A DNA stretch of 64,000 nt from Incurvaria masculella (Eukaryota; Arthropoda; Insecta; Lepidoptera; Incurvariidae), in contig OX335655.1 of NCBI GenBank assembly GCA_946894095.1, positions 10,602,001 through 10,666,000 of the forward strand, given 5' to 3'. Under the pieces are notes generated by a model that saw only the letters and a program-made list of their open reading frames with translations, did not search any database and had not been told where the DNA came from. This document shows, in pieces, positions 1 to 11,806 of this stretch; the first letter of the stretch is position 1; every line of letters begins with the position of its first letter. A program made the translations under genes and the position numbers.

Positions 1-174
1 TCTTTTTGCTTTCATTTCATTCGGTTTGGATTTTTCTAAAACACTAAAGCATGCAGACACAGATATTTGTTACCTGATATTAGGTATTAAAAATCAATTT
101 AATTGGAATAACGATTTCCAAATGATTAGTAAACTATGTTTGTATGGGGGACATAGCTTACGGGCCGTTCTTAA
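1..174 (+). mobile_element. MITE with long terminal inverted repeats, right part (cut by window edge)
   Basis: This is the right half of the element seen complete at 14605-14932. It shares the 'GCAGACACAGATATTTGTTA' stretch and ends in CTTACGGGCCGTTC followed by TTAA at 171-174. The left half lies outside the window or is lost. No coding capacity. Confidence 0.7.
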
Positions 175-406
175 GGCTGGCCGTGGTTGTGATTTCACGT
201 AAAACTGTAGGTGCCCTTCCCTTCTTACTTAATAGGCGGTATGATTAATCCCGCCCGGGTTGGTACCATTGCATTAAACGAACGATGGTTGAATAAAAAT
301 TGTCCATGTTTTCCATCCAGTACAATGTAGCCAAGCAATAAAAGGAAATGTCCTGTCATGGCACATAGTTCCCATATGGTGTGTTAGGCTAATATCTGAC
401 GGTCAT
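175..406 (+). repeat. SINE body fragment, 5' truncated
   Basis: Matches the shared SINE body of this window (GGCTGGCCGTGG, then AAACTGTAGG, the CCCGCCCGGGTTGGTACCAT segment and the TCATGGCAC motif). It lacks the 5S or tRNA head and the A-rich tail, and abuts the MITE at its left side. Confidence 0.7.
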
Positions 407-694
407 TTTTAGGGTTCCGTACCCACAGGGTAAAAACGGAACCCTATTACTAAGCCGCCGTCCGTCCGTCCGTCTGTCACAGGGCTGTATCTCATGAACT
501 GTAACAGGTAGGAAGCTGAAATTTTCACAGATTATGTATTTATTTTGCCGCTATAACAACAAATAGGTAACATTATAAAATAATAAAAATTTAAGGGGTG
601 CCCCATACAAAAAACGTGTTTTTTTATATAAATCCTGTACGATCGTACGGAACCCTTCGTGTGCGAGTCCGACTCGTACTTGGCCGGTTTTTTG
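407..694 (+). repeat. Interspersed repeat, GGGTTCCGTACC...CACTTGGCCGG type
   Basis: Begins TTTTAGGGTTCCGTACCC, contains a (CCGT)n stretch and 'CTGTATCTCATGAAC', and ends at TACTTGGCCGGTTTTTT. Three more copies occur at 16106-16350, 57425-57658 and (reversed) 59240-59436. I know this family from memory as common in moth genomes; its autonomous parent is not evident here. Confidence 0.7.
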
Positions 695-1454
695 GTATTA
701 GCCATCCATGTCCAGTGACATAAAAAAACACACAATAGGCACCCTTACACGCATTTGCCATTGTTCCGAATTACTCTTATTCTTCTCCGTGAGCGACATC
801 ATGAGTTACGTAAATAGTAACCGCACACAGATTGCACAAAGAGCGCATGGACAAGACCCTGGACATGGTGTACATTGTCATACTGACTGTCATCGACAAA
901 GTTATATTCTTGACAATTCTATTGATCCCTTTTTTTTAATTTTTATTTTTGTGACAATTCTCTCGTCAATTCTATTGATGCTACGAATTTATTATTAATT
1001 ATATTTGAATGATTACTATGTTTTCTTAAATTTTTTTTACAAATGTTTTGATGTTTTCCATGCTGATTTTGTAATTTTTAATTGTAGTTATAGTTTATTT
1101 CAAAATCTAGACTTAAGTGAGCCCCTTGCCATGATAATGACAGATAATAAGTAAATATACTTTTTCGTACTAAGCAGGTACGTCACTTATTCCAAGGAAT
1201 GAACTTTTTATGCTTTCATTTTATGAAATGTAAATTTTTGACGATTCAAAGTGTTCCCTGCGTCCCAAAAGAGGATAAATAAATATAATACAACACAAAA
1301 AAATAATGAATAAAAGTCAGTGTTTGTTAGTATTTAGATAATTCTAGTTCTCTCTCGATTAATCACACTTGATGCTTACTGTGGTTAGATAGGCTATGTG
1401 ACTTTAGATGGCAGTAAGTACCTGTCTAATATCATGCAACAAATAGCTATGTCT

Positions 1455-1676
1455 GCATGTTTAAATTTTTATCAAAATGTAGCCAGGGTCACAGAATCAC
1501 AGGAACAAAATGTATAGTAAACATTTCTTTTTGCTGTCATTTGTCTCAGTTTAGATTTTTCAAAAAGGTGCAGACACAGATATTTCTCACCTGATAGTAA
1601 ATTAGAAGAGTGGTTTTCAAATGCTACTACTGCTAAAACTACTTTTGTATGGGGAACATCGCTTACTTTCCCTAGA
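1455..1676 (+). repeat. Degenerate copy of the long-TIR MITE
   Basis: Shares 'TTTTTGCTGTCATTTGTC', 'GCAGACACAGATATTT' and 'TTTTGTATGGGGAACAT' with 14605-14932 and 41587-41949, but both ends are degraded and the TTAA ends are not recognisable. Confidence 0.5.
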
Positions 1677-1832
1677 TAGAACATAGTTATTTATTGAGAG
1701 AACATGGTAGGACCTCTAGTGTGCATGAATCTGGAGGGCAAATTTTAGCCACTTTAAACAACTCTAAAATTCTATTCATGGGTTCAAATTTACATATATA
1801 TTAATATATAATATTATGGGGTGTTGTTCCAG

Positions 1833-2958
1833 GGTGCCACTAGCGGCCGGCTTATTCAACAGAGAAGTATACCTGGAGGGAATCAAGCGGCGTGCGGCCA
1901 TTTTGGATCACGAGCCAGGTACATCAGCCGTGTGTAGTTTGCAATAACTTCACTCAAATTCAACTTGTGTGTTATTATTTTTACTTGTCAAATCTAGTCG
2001 AACTTTTACAATGTTATCCGTAATGTGACATGAATTTCTATTTACAAAAGTTGAACACTTTTGTTTTGTAACTTCAACCAAATATGTTAATAACAGAAGC
2101 CTAAGCACAATGTTAATATTTTAGGTATTTAAAATTTATGTGGTCAAAAAAATCTTCAAATACGTGAGCAATTTTTTTTTTACCAATTACTTCCAAAAGT
2201 GATGCGTGACTTTGTTTTCTCGAAAACATTTTCTAAATTCAGAACATTTATCTGCCCTACTAATGAACATTCGTACCATCGCTATTACTTCGGTATTTCA
2301 AGCAAGAAATACCGGACAGCAAGATATAATGAAGTAATAGCGATGGTATAAAAGTTTATTAGTAAGGCAGTTTGCTTACATGATTGAGTGTGATATCACT
2401 TTGTGATATCACTCATACTAAAACTTGACAAAGTTCAAATGGAACCAATATTACATATTTATTTTGCAATACAATGAACATCGTCTAGTCACCTTTTCAT
2501 TTAATCATTTTGCATCAATGTTTTTTTGTTAAGGAAAAGAATAACATGTACAAACTTTACAATTATAGAATAAGTGTTTTCAGTCATAATGTTAGTGTCA
2601 GAATATTTTTATTATTTCAAGTAAGTGCAATGAAGGTAATACCTGTTATGCTGTAAGCAAGATTTGGGAATCATATAAGGGATGGGGGGTTTCAAATACT
2701 CATTTCAAAAAAAGGGTATTTATAAAAATACTTAATACATAAGTATCATAAATTCATCGTGGATTATTGAAAATGTTTTTTTTTTTAAATCATTCGCCGA
2801 TTGCAACTGAATATCACTGGCCTAGAGAATAACATATGTGTAAAGTGCAATATTTCAAACATGGTACGAAATTACACATTATGCTCACACTTGAATTCAT
2901 TTAATTGTAAGCATATAAAATAAATATTACAGGCGAAATATATTCCACAGAGTATTAA
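1833..2958 (+). CDS. 3' end of an unrecognised protein-coding gene (two terminal exons)
   Basis: Exon 1833-1918 sits between a good acceptor (GTTGTTCCAG) and a GT donor at 1919. It reads VPLAAGLFNREVYLEGIKRR then AAILDHEP. A second exon at 2933-2958 follows a TATTACAG acceptor, joins in the same phase (G|GC) and reads GEIYSTEY then stop TAA at 2956-2958. Codon use in the first exon is GC-rich against an AT-rich background, as for real exons elsewhere in the window. I do not recognise the family. Earlier exons would lie left of the window, so this is the C-terminus only. The second exon is short and could be a chance match. Confidence 0.45.
2252..2370. repeat. Small foldback element
   Basis: The left arm CTGCCCTACTAATGAAC and ACCATCGCTATTACTTC is mirrored by GAAGTAATAGCGATGGT and GTTTATTAGTAAGGCAG, so nearly the whole 119 bp can fold into one hairpin. 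No coding capacity; probably a very short MITE inside the intron of the left-edge gene. Confidence 0.6.
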
Positions 2959-3455
2959 AGTAAGTCCTAGTCTCAAAGATATTAATATAATGTTGTGTAT
3001 TCTTACATATGTTGCTAAATATAATTAATGTAATAAGATCCAATTAGCTGTTTTGTAGCGTTTGCTCGAAGCTGCAACCGTTGTAGAACCAAAAATATAC
3101 GATAAGGTGTTACATAAACCTCGACTGTTAGTATAATTCTCGACCACTTTTATCGCTCGCCACAAAAGGTGTGGCGCTACATGGGCGATACTATGTACCT
3201 TCAAGCCTTATATTGTGCTAGGCTAGCCGTCTCCGTAAATGTTTTGAACATTTACAACTTGATGCGACCTGTGATTATTACTTATATACCCCGGTTTTTA
3301 GGAGCGAATACCCAGACGGAATTCAAGGTATGCAGCACTAAGCTACAGTAAAAATCAGTCAGTCTATCACATGATGAAGTTGTATTTTAAGCTTATACGC
3401 ACAAACATATAGATTTTGAGGATGATTCATAAATTAACTGGATAAGCACATTACC
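2959..3455. other. Non-coding flank
   Basis: 3' flank of the left-edge gene. It holds a small imperfect inverted repeat near 3155-3190 (CGCTCGCCAC / GTGGCGCTAC). The open frame at 3169-3351 has no splice sites or family features and is not called. Confidence 0.4.
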
Positions 3456-4049
3456 TTAAGGTGGCCCAACCTGGCGGGACTAACTCATTCACGGGCACGG
3501 TACAAAACCGTGCTGAGCTCAACTCCCCATACAAACGGGGAAAGAAGATCACGCCCATATTTCTTGTCAGAGATCCCAAATTTTGCTCAAAATAGCTTTA
3601 TTTGATCAAACTAGATGTCTGATGACCGTTGGCATTGTACAATTGTGTTTGGTTTCTAAGTTATAAGGTCCGAAAGCTCGAATTTTTCGCGCGTTTTATA
3701 CAATACATTTGGAGGTGCATTACGCAATGATAAAGTAAGAACAGCTTAAAAATATTGTTGATCAGATATAGCTAATTTAATCAAGATTTATAATCTATTT
3801 AGTTTTTGTTAGATTTTTTACTACAGCGGTCGTGGTTTACTTTTAGCTATAAGTCGCTTTGTAATTAAAATTTTCGTAAATCTTACCAAATCATACACTA
3901 TGCATATTATCTTTTTTGTGGACATGTTGCATCTTCCTCATCACAGAGCCTGTCTTTTTCTTTGAAACGGAGAAGGTCCCAGAGCGCAACAGAACGGTTT
4001 TGTACCATGCCCGCGAATGAGTTAGTCCCGCTGGGTTGGACCACCTTAA
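3456..4049 (+). mobile_element. TTAA-bounded MITE (TTAAGGTGGCCCA family), copy 1
   Basis: Bounded by TTAA at 3456-3459 and 4046-4049, with inverted ends AAGGTGGCCCAACC / GGTTGGACCACCTT. This copy has extended inverted repeats of about 57 bp (through the GGTACAAAACCGTGCT motif), unlike the shorter-ended copies. It shares a ~500-bp non-coding core with five other copies in the window. TTAA ends suggest a non-autonomous piggyBac-type element; no transposase is present. Confidence 0.8.
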
Positions 4050-6055
4050 GTGGTGGAACTGTTGCATGCCTAGACTGTGTCGGTCATAAAGGAGAATGCC
4101 CATTTAATCGATACATTATGGGCCCCTAAAAATTTTAGATTCTGTCTTCCAAACCAGTGTTATAATTTAAAGAGCTCAGCGTGGAGCAAAATGCTCCAGT
4201 CCAAACACAATAAAAATAGACAGAGTTTAATGTCTGTTTGATATTTCATAAGCAACAATCCTTTACATTGGTCCTAGGGATAATTTTACATGCGTATTTA
4301 CGCCTATTTTGCTCTCTCACCAAACGGAATGGCATAAAGCCGGTTACCCGAACACGTCTCGTGACAACGAAAGTACTATGCGATGTTCTGTCTTTGTCTT
4401 ATTCATATTGTTAGTAGGAAAAGAAGTAATTGTGAATGTTTCCTTTTAAATAAATAACGAGTAACCAGCTGTGAAAAGTGGGGATTCAGATAGTTTAAAA
4501 TATGTTTAAATAATAAATATAAATTATCACATATGTGTCAATAAAAGACACGAATTATTTCTAAGGGGCCTGGATTTGGGCATTCTCCTATAGCGACAGG
4601 TTTATAATTAATACATTTCTTTTTCTGTTTTAACTTTCTAAAATCATAATTAGTGACGTTGATTGGAATGGACGGAAAGTACGATTGATGGAAATTGGAG
4701 ATATATATATTATTCTATCAGTTTATTTAAATATATTGAACCAAGCTAGGGTTTTTTATGCAACGTTAGAGACGTCTACATTCCTTAAATTCCGTCCGGG
4801 TCCTCTCTTTTAAAAACCGTGTTTAACTAGTCTAAGTCATGAAAAAAAATTGATGGATGTAACGAGCTTTTCGTTCACATTGCACTTTATCATGCGTCCA
4901 CGCTTAGAAACTCCACTACACATTCGAAAGATTGGATTTCAATTGTTTGTCTTTTTTGTGTGCAAAGGAATCATTCCATATGGTTGTATTGGTGTGTGTT
5001 ATTATTATTATTACTATGCACACTGGCAGCTAGAAGCTGATCCATGTATTGTAAAAGTTAGAATTAATAATTGTTTGCACTTTATTTCCTAAGGTTTTTA
5101 TTAGTTATTTCTAAAAGACAAATTAGGATGTAATTTTGTCAATGGTTGTCATTGTTTTTTTATGTTTGGTTATTTCCAGTGACATAAAGTTGAATATTTG
5201 ACAAAATAACTCAATGACAAGTTATCTATGTTAAAAACTGTGATGAGGTAAAGCCACAGTCAGTCAGTCGGCGTGTTTGCGTCCACTGCTGGACATATCC
5301 CTCTCCAATTTTCCTCCAGTTCTCCCGGCCCTCAGCGGTACGGACCCACCGCTTTCCGCTGACACACTTGATGCCTTAGTCTCACCTGGCAGGTGGTCTT
5401 CTCACACTCCGTTTTCCTGTCCACGGCCACAATGTTCGGAAAAAATATTGATCATCAATACCATTTGAATAAGTCATTAATAAAATATTATTAATGATCA
5501 TTCCTCCTTAGACAATATAATATTACTGGTGAAATAACAGAAGATTTTAAGTGAACTTGAAATAGTTCTTGTAAAGTCAATTATATTTTAAGAAATAGTA
5601 TATTAAAGCATCTTTGTTTCGTTGGGTCCTTTTTAGGGTTTGGTATTTCAAAAGGTAAAGATGATACCTTGGGGTGATTCATTTAATGTTACGCCGGCAG
5701 GGGGGTCCACCGAAGCGTGACAAGAGCGGAAAATGTGTTTTGTTTTTATGGAACCTGACATGCCTTTTTTTTTCCTTTAGTCCAATGACCAGTTTCCAAC
5801 AGAACAATTTAACATTTTTGTTCATTCAAACACTCAAAACGAATGAAATCTGACCATGAGTTTTATTTTATTTTGAGTTTGCACCATTTCACCACTGATA
5901 GGATTGCAATACTATATTCTCTTGGTGAACATATCAATCGTCAGAGCTTTGCAGAGCTCACGAAAAATGCTTAGGAAAATTTTGCAAAAAATTTTAACAG
6001 GGTAGCCCTGTAAATATTTTTTATTTCAGTATAAGGGCTACCCAAAATCAGTAGC
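4050..6055. other. Intergenic, mostly anonymous AT-rich DNA
   Basis: No gene seen. A stretch at about 5245-5430 ('GTCCACTGCTGGACATATCC' and following) resembles a dispersed moth repeat I know from memory. The rest is AT-rich with no strong repeat structure. Confidence 0.4.
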
Positions 6056-6350
6056 TGATATTTTTTATGTAACTTAATTTAAATGGCTAATAAATACCCA
6101 ACATACTGTAATTATATTAGCCCAACACACCTCTTGGGAACTAAGTATGATGCCAGGGCGTTCCTTATATTGCGCGGCTACACTGAACTGGATGAAAAAC
6201 ATGGACAATTTTCATTGCCGCTTCTACCATCGTCCATTCAGTTTGATGGCACCTACTCATGTGGGACTAACCCTACAACCTAGTAGTAGTAAGGAAGGGG
6301 ACCTACAGTATTACTCGGAATTTCTACCACGAACGATAAAAACCTTGATC
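6056..6350 (-). repeat. SINE body and tail fragment
   Basis: Reverse-oriented copy of the common SINE body: TTTTTTATGTAACTT tail end, AATGGCTAATA, the ATTAGCCCAACACACC motif, then GGACAATTTTCATTGCCGCT and GGAAGGGGACCTACAG. The promoter head is missing. Confidence 0.7.
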
Positions 6351-7770
6351 ACTCAGTGGGACCACTTCTAAGCACACAGGCCAAATTAAAGTTATCATTT
6401 GAGAGTTATAAAAACATAAAAAGAACCCTGGGTGAACTATAGATTCAAGCCATATCGTATAAATAATTTACAACATTAATTATTGAGTACAATATCCTAT
6501 AAATTTCATCCTAAAATTAGAGTCGAAAAAAATACATCTTTAATGAAACTTTATAATAAATAATAATTTATAATAACTTATAAATATGCAACTCTAAGTT
6601 AATCACAACAAAGCTTTAAAAAAATTAAAAATATAATTGTTTTGCGACAGTTGGTGGTGCTGTGCATTTTATCGTGTTCCGATAAATTGCATAAATACAT
6701 AGAACCAACTGGTTTATTGATTGATTGATTTAGTATTTTACCAACAATCTGCGATCAAAGTAGACATTAAGTTACATTGTTTTCATTGTTATTCCATCAG
6801 GTATAAAAAGGACATAGATATGTTTCCGTCAGCGGAAACTTTTGCGTCAAAACATGTTCGCCATTTGCAATAAGGTTATTTTTCCCATAGATGGGCCGAA
6901 TCAGACTAAAGTAGTTAATCCTGATTCCAGTTTTAAAGGTGGTTACAGCCCCCGGGGTGAGCCGAGTCCTTCTTCCAAGCACTAGCGGCTGCTATTAGAC
7001 CAAACTATTAGATCGTGTTACCACTGGCGCTTGAAAGGGTAAGGCCCCGGCTCGCCCCGGGGGGCTATACCCAGAACTATAGAGGTAAGTCCCAGAGTTG
7101 TGAAGAATCGTAAAGACAAAGCTGTGTTAGTATTTTTCACTAATAACTCCTTTGAAAGGTTGTGAGGTAGTGAATTCTAGTCTTTTTAGCATAAATGGTT
7201 ATTTTTCCTTGTCAATGACAGATTTTCAGTACGATTGTCTGGTTATCATAATTTTGATTGTTCCATATGTATACCAAAAATATTAAAAATGTATTTTATT
7301 TTTTATTGTGATAATTTGTTGTGTAATCTGCTACAATTCAAATGGTTTGTCTGCAGTTGATGACATCAAAAAATGCCGTTTCTTTTCTCAGTAAAAGGTT
7401 TGCAATCTTTTCATAGGAATAAATGTGCTATCATATAAAAGCTTATGCACAGATATAGTTTAAATAAAAATGCGCACATTTAGAATTAATGTCTTATGAC
7501 CTTTAGTTAACATTAAAAGAAAATTTCACCTACATTATGTCCAAGTAGTTTTAGACTTAGGTTTTATAAAGTCTGTATTCTCATTCAGTATTACTGTGAC
7601 TAATAAAATCAGTCTTCCATTTATATTCAAGGATACTATTAGTAACTGCTATTTTATATATTTTTTCCATTCATACTTACTGTTCACGTGCAAGCTTATG
7701 CTCCCTGGCACATTCCTAACCAACATTTCTGGTTCATTAATTGTACTTAATTGATGTAGAAAAATTTTAC
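6351..7770. other. Intergenic AT-rich DNA
   Basis: No gene or full element identified. A GC-rich patch near 6945-7075 (CCCCGGGGTGAGCCGAG, then GGCTCGCCCCGGGG) looks like part of a dispersed repeat but was not matched elsewhere in the window. Confidence 0.35.
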
Positions 7771-8305
7771 TTAAGTTGGCCCATCCCGCTCATCTCCCCA
7801 TACAAAAGGGGAAAGAAGATCACGCCCATGTTTCTTGTCAGAGATCCAAAATTTCGCTCAAAATAGCTTTATTTGATCGAACTAGATGTCTGCTGACCAT
7901 TGGCATTGTAAAATTGTGTTTGGTTTCTAAGTTATAAGGTCCGAAAGTTCGAATTTTTCGCGCGTTTTATACAATAACTTTGGAGGTGGATTACGCAATG
8001 ATAAAGTAAGAACATCGTAAAAAGATTAGTCATCAGACATAGCCTATTTAATCAAGATTTATGATCTATTTGGTTTTTGTTAGATTTTTTACTACAGCGG
8101 TCGTGGTTTACTTTTAGCTGTAAGTCGTTTTGAAATTAAAATTTTCGTAAATCTTACCAAATCATACACTATGCAAATAGTCTTTTTTGTGGACATGTTG
8201 CATCTTCCTCATCACGGAGCCTGTCTTATTCTTTGAAACAGAAAAGGTCCCAGAACGCAACAGCACGGTTTTGTACCGTTGTTGTACCGGGTTGGGCCAC
8301 CTTAA
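7771..8305 (+). mobile_element. TTAA-bounded MITE, copy 2
   Basis: Bounded by TTAA at 7771-7774 and 8302-8305. The 5' end is the short-end type (AAGTTGGCCCATCCCGCTCA), and the core matches copy 1. The right end has lost part of the GCCCGCGAATGAGTTAGTC segment. Confidence 0.8.
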
Positions 8306-9400
8306 TAGTTTTTTTTATTGTTCCTGCTTTTAAATAAACCAAACATTTTGTTTTGTTTAAAATTTACTTCTTAAATAATATCACATTTTTTCATGGGAAA
8401 ATTACTAAATTAATTACTTGGCACCAAGCCAATAAGTGAAACCCTAACAGTATCTTATTTATATTTTCTATATATATAGTTATATTTTCTTTCATGTTTT
8501 TTGTATAGAACCAAACACTTTTTTATTATTAGCCTACTAGACACCCCGGTCAGTAAACCAGTCAACTGATTGAAAATTTGAACTCAGCAATGATTACCAT
8601 CAAACACTCTACAGCTATCGATCATAAAGGATTATGCCAGGTGTTCATCTGCCAATGTTACTTTTGTTTGCAAGACAAATATGTCATCCACCCCATACAT
8701 TTGTATACATAGCTACAAATATGGGGAGAATGAAATTTCGTACTTTGTGATGCCTGTACTACATGTATATTTCTTATTGCACAACAATCCCGCACATAGT
8801 TCATAAAGCTGGTCGGTTTCAAATGCACTTTGTATTATAAAATATTTTGATCAAATCTTTGTCAACTATGGTGTCGTTATGGGATGCCATTTTATTTTAT
8901 GACATACCTACTAAACATGGTTTATGGGGTGTTTAGATGGCTTGCATAGGAGTTAATTAGTCAGAAGTTATCCGAGCATCATGCATTAGTATATGCCGAA
9001 ATCAATATGATAGTTAGGAAGGCTGTAGGGGGTTAGAGAAGGTTTGGCGTTTGTAGGTGTCGGGCGGTCGCCAATATACCAGTAAAACAGGTACCTGATT
9101 TTAAAAAAAAAACAATAAAGCTTGTTTACTTATGCCTAGTTATTTATGGCATAAACATTTAAGTTTAAAAGTAACACATTGTACTAAAATAGATTTAAAC
9201 AGACCTACCCTTAACTTTAACTCCTACAAATATTTTTTTTTATCCCAAAGAAAGTGACTGTTCCAGGGTTAAAGAATGCCAATTGATATTATTATTTATG
9301 AGGCTGTGGAGAATGTCGGACTGGTGAAACGTCACGAGGTCAACACATCCTGTCTTTTGCATCTAAAACCAACCACAAAAAAATATTTTGCGGCTTGACA
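8306..9400. other. Intergenic AT-rich DNA
   Basis: I see no gene, RNA or complete mobile element in this stretch. Confidence 0.35.
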
Positions 9401-9784
9401 TTTTTTTTTTATGTGACTGGACATGGATGGCTAATACCACACCTTCTGTCATGGTATTAGCCTAACACACCGCATGGGAACTAGGTGCCATGCCAGGACC
9501 TTCCTTATATTGCACGGCTACAATGAACTGGATGGAAAACACGGACAATTTTCATTGCCGCTTCGACCATCGTTCATCCAATGCGATGGTACCAACCCGG
9601 TCGGGATTAGCCCTACCACCTAGTAAGTAAGGAAGGGGACCTACAGTTTAACGTGGAATCCGAACCACGGCCAGCCTCTCTCAAAGGTCGAATGGTCACC
9701 CATCCAAGACCAGACCGGACCCAGCGTTGCTTAACTTCGGAGAGCGATCGCCGAAGTGTCGCGCCACTGGGCCACTGAGGCTGA
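9401..9784 (-). mobile_element. 5S rRNA-headed SINE, near full length
   Basis: On the minus strand it begins CCTCAGTGGCCCAGTGGC and carries a 5S-rRNA-like block, CCGAAGTTAAGCAACGC, followed by CTTGGATGGGTGACC (box A and box C equivalents of the 5S internal promoter). The common body and an A-rich tail at 9401-9410 follow. It is nearly identical to the plus-strand copy at 43001-43384. TGACA occurs on both sides (9396-9400, 9782-9786) as a possible target duplication. No coding capacity. Confidence 0.8.
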
Positions 9785-9794
9785 CATAGACAGT

Positions 9795-10372
9795 AGAACT
9801 TTTTTTAAGACTTACCCATTTTCTGTATTTTTTCTATGTTAACCGCGTTTTTCGGTAGAAAGCTGACGGAGGGACGGCATTATGCAACTCTGAATAGCCT
9901 TTCTCCATCGGCGAGATGGTAGAACACAGAGACCCATCCTTTCGGAGTTGGAGTAATACATTATGGGATAACTGTGGGTCTTCGACAAACGCACGACACG
10001 TCACTGTATCGAGTCCAAGTAAGTAGTCAAGTAGGTACCTAGCTAAACCGCCCCACAGATGCTAACAATATTCCACGCAAGACTATCTGCGCTTTGTAGA
10101 GGAGCCCTTTTTGGTCCAGCGTGAAATACTGACGCACCCTGTTGAGGACTCCCAGCATTTATGAGGTCAGCTTAGCGTCTATATGGCGACCAAAGCTCAG
10201 GCCATGCGTCAGGTCAACACCGACAATTGTACCCTGGAAGGTTGGATCTGCATTGAACAAAGTCCATTTTGCACTAAATATGCACGCCTGTGTCTTGTCA
10301 ATGTTATTCTTTGTTTTAGGAACAAATTTCTTCAAAGTATGCATAAATACAAAATGCACAGCGTTCAAAATA
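9795..10372 (-). pseudogene. Decayed non-LTR retrotransposon, reverse transcriptase C-terminal part
   Basis: On the minus strand broken frames read VGVDLTHGLSFGRHIDAK, then MLGVLNRVRQYFTLDQKGLL and YKAQI, followed further on by a LDSIQ..RVVRL-like stretch. This is the conserved thumb and C-terminal region of Jockey/CR1-type LINE polymerases. Stops and indels interrupt it, so it is dead. The parts upstream (catalytic YADD) and downstream are not present. Confidence 0.6.
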
Positions 10373-11806
10373 AGGTTTAAGTGTTAAATGTTATAAGACA
10401 GTTATTTTAGTACGCGCTGTATATTATTAGTTTTATGATGATTAAAAAGGTGTTTGTAGTAAGTTGTGCGCACTTTAAAAGCTATCTAAATCACTGTTCA
10501 AGAACTGTCAAATTTGTAATATGTTTCCAGCTATACTGTAGTAAGAAATTGTATGTGTAAAAAGTCCTACACATGTAACATGTGCAAGGGAAAATTTAGG
10601 TTAGCCGATTGTGGAATGCAACAAAAGATATATATTATGTGTAGAATGTTTCTAGATGAAAACTATTATCACGGTTCATATTGTTTTTAAATTTCTGAAA
10701 GAACATGAAAATAATATTTGCATCAGCTGCTATGCAAACGTTTATTTAATAAATTTCTATTTAAATACTTTAATATTTTCTTATTTAACCTTGTAATTCC
10801 CATAACTCTGACTCCAGTCTATTACGAAAATACTCGGTTTATAGAAATACGTAGTCAGATGTGAAAGGAGATGATGCTGTACAAGAAACTAAACTTTTTT
10901 CATGTCTACGCACAATAATATAAAGGTGAACTATTCTATTCAATGTAAGTCTAATATTAGAGGTCGAAATGTTATTTCAGTGAGTATAAGTAATAATAAG
11001 TAATTGGGAGTAGAACCCATGATTCCGGAGTGTGTTTGATTCAAGATTGCAACTATACATACATCACTATTACACTGAGCATAGTTACATTATTTTACAA
11101 AGTGACATTAGCTCCTGTCAGTTTGCTTCGTCTGAGTAAAAAAATCTACTTTAGTCTCGCTTCAATTCTCAGCGTATTGATGAGTGCCTTTTAACGTACT
11201 ATCTGCGGTACCCGGCTCTGCCCGGGACAATGTCGAAAAGATATTTTTTTCCAAACTAACTGCAAAAATCACGACGAACTTTTGCTTTGCTGCGTAAAAG
11301 GGGGATAAACCAATAAACACACTTGTACCTGTTTATAATATATGTATTAGATTTTTTTTCCATGAAATTGAATTTTAATAAAAGGAAAACTTCTAATTAT
11401 TATTTCTAAATCATAAACTATAGTGTCAGATACGCCTTTGAACATATAAGTGGTGCAGACTGATAAAATCTGATGGTTGCTATTTTGAAATGTCTAAATT
11501 TTAACTAAATTTTTCACACTACCCCAAGTGCTCCTTAGTAAGTATAATAAGTGATCCTTATTCCCACTCTACCAAAGTAAAGACTATCGGAAATATAAAC
11601 CCAATGCGGATATTCCTGGTAGATTAGGCGACGAAGAATCCTACTGCCTGATACTATTTGTGCACAAAGTAAAGTGAAGTTCCGCGATGTCGACATATAG
11701 GCGCGATCTCATTTGCTCGAGATGTCATTAATTTCGTATCAACGGCGAAATAGCTGAAACAGGAATGAGGCGACAAGTTGCAGCTTTTCCCCAAGCCTAT
11801 ACTTTT
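10373..11806. other. 3' flank of the PEP synthase-like gene
   Basis: AT-rich DNA between the LINE remnant and the stop codon of the minus-strand gene at 11807. It should include that gene's 3' UTR, but no convincing minus-strand polyadenylation signal stands out. No other gene is seen. Confidence 0.35.
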
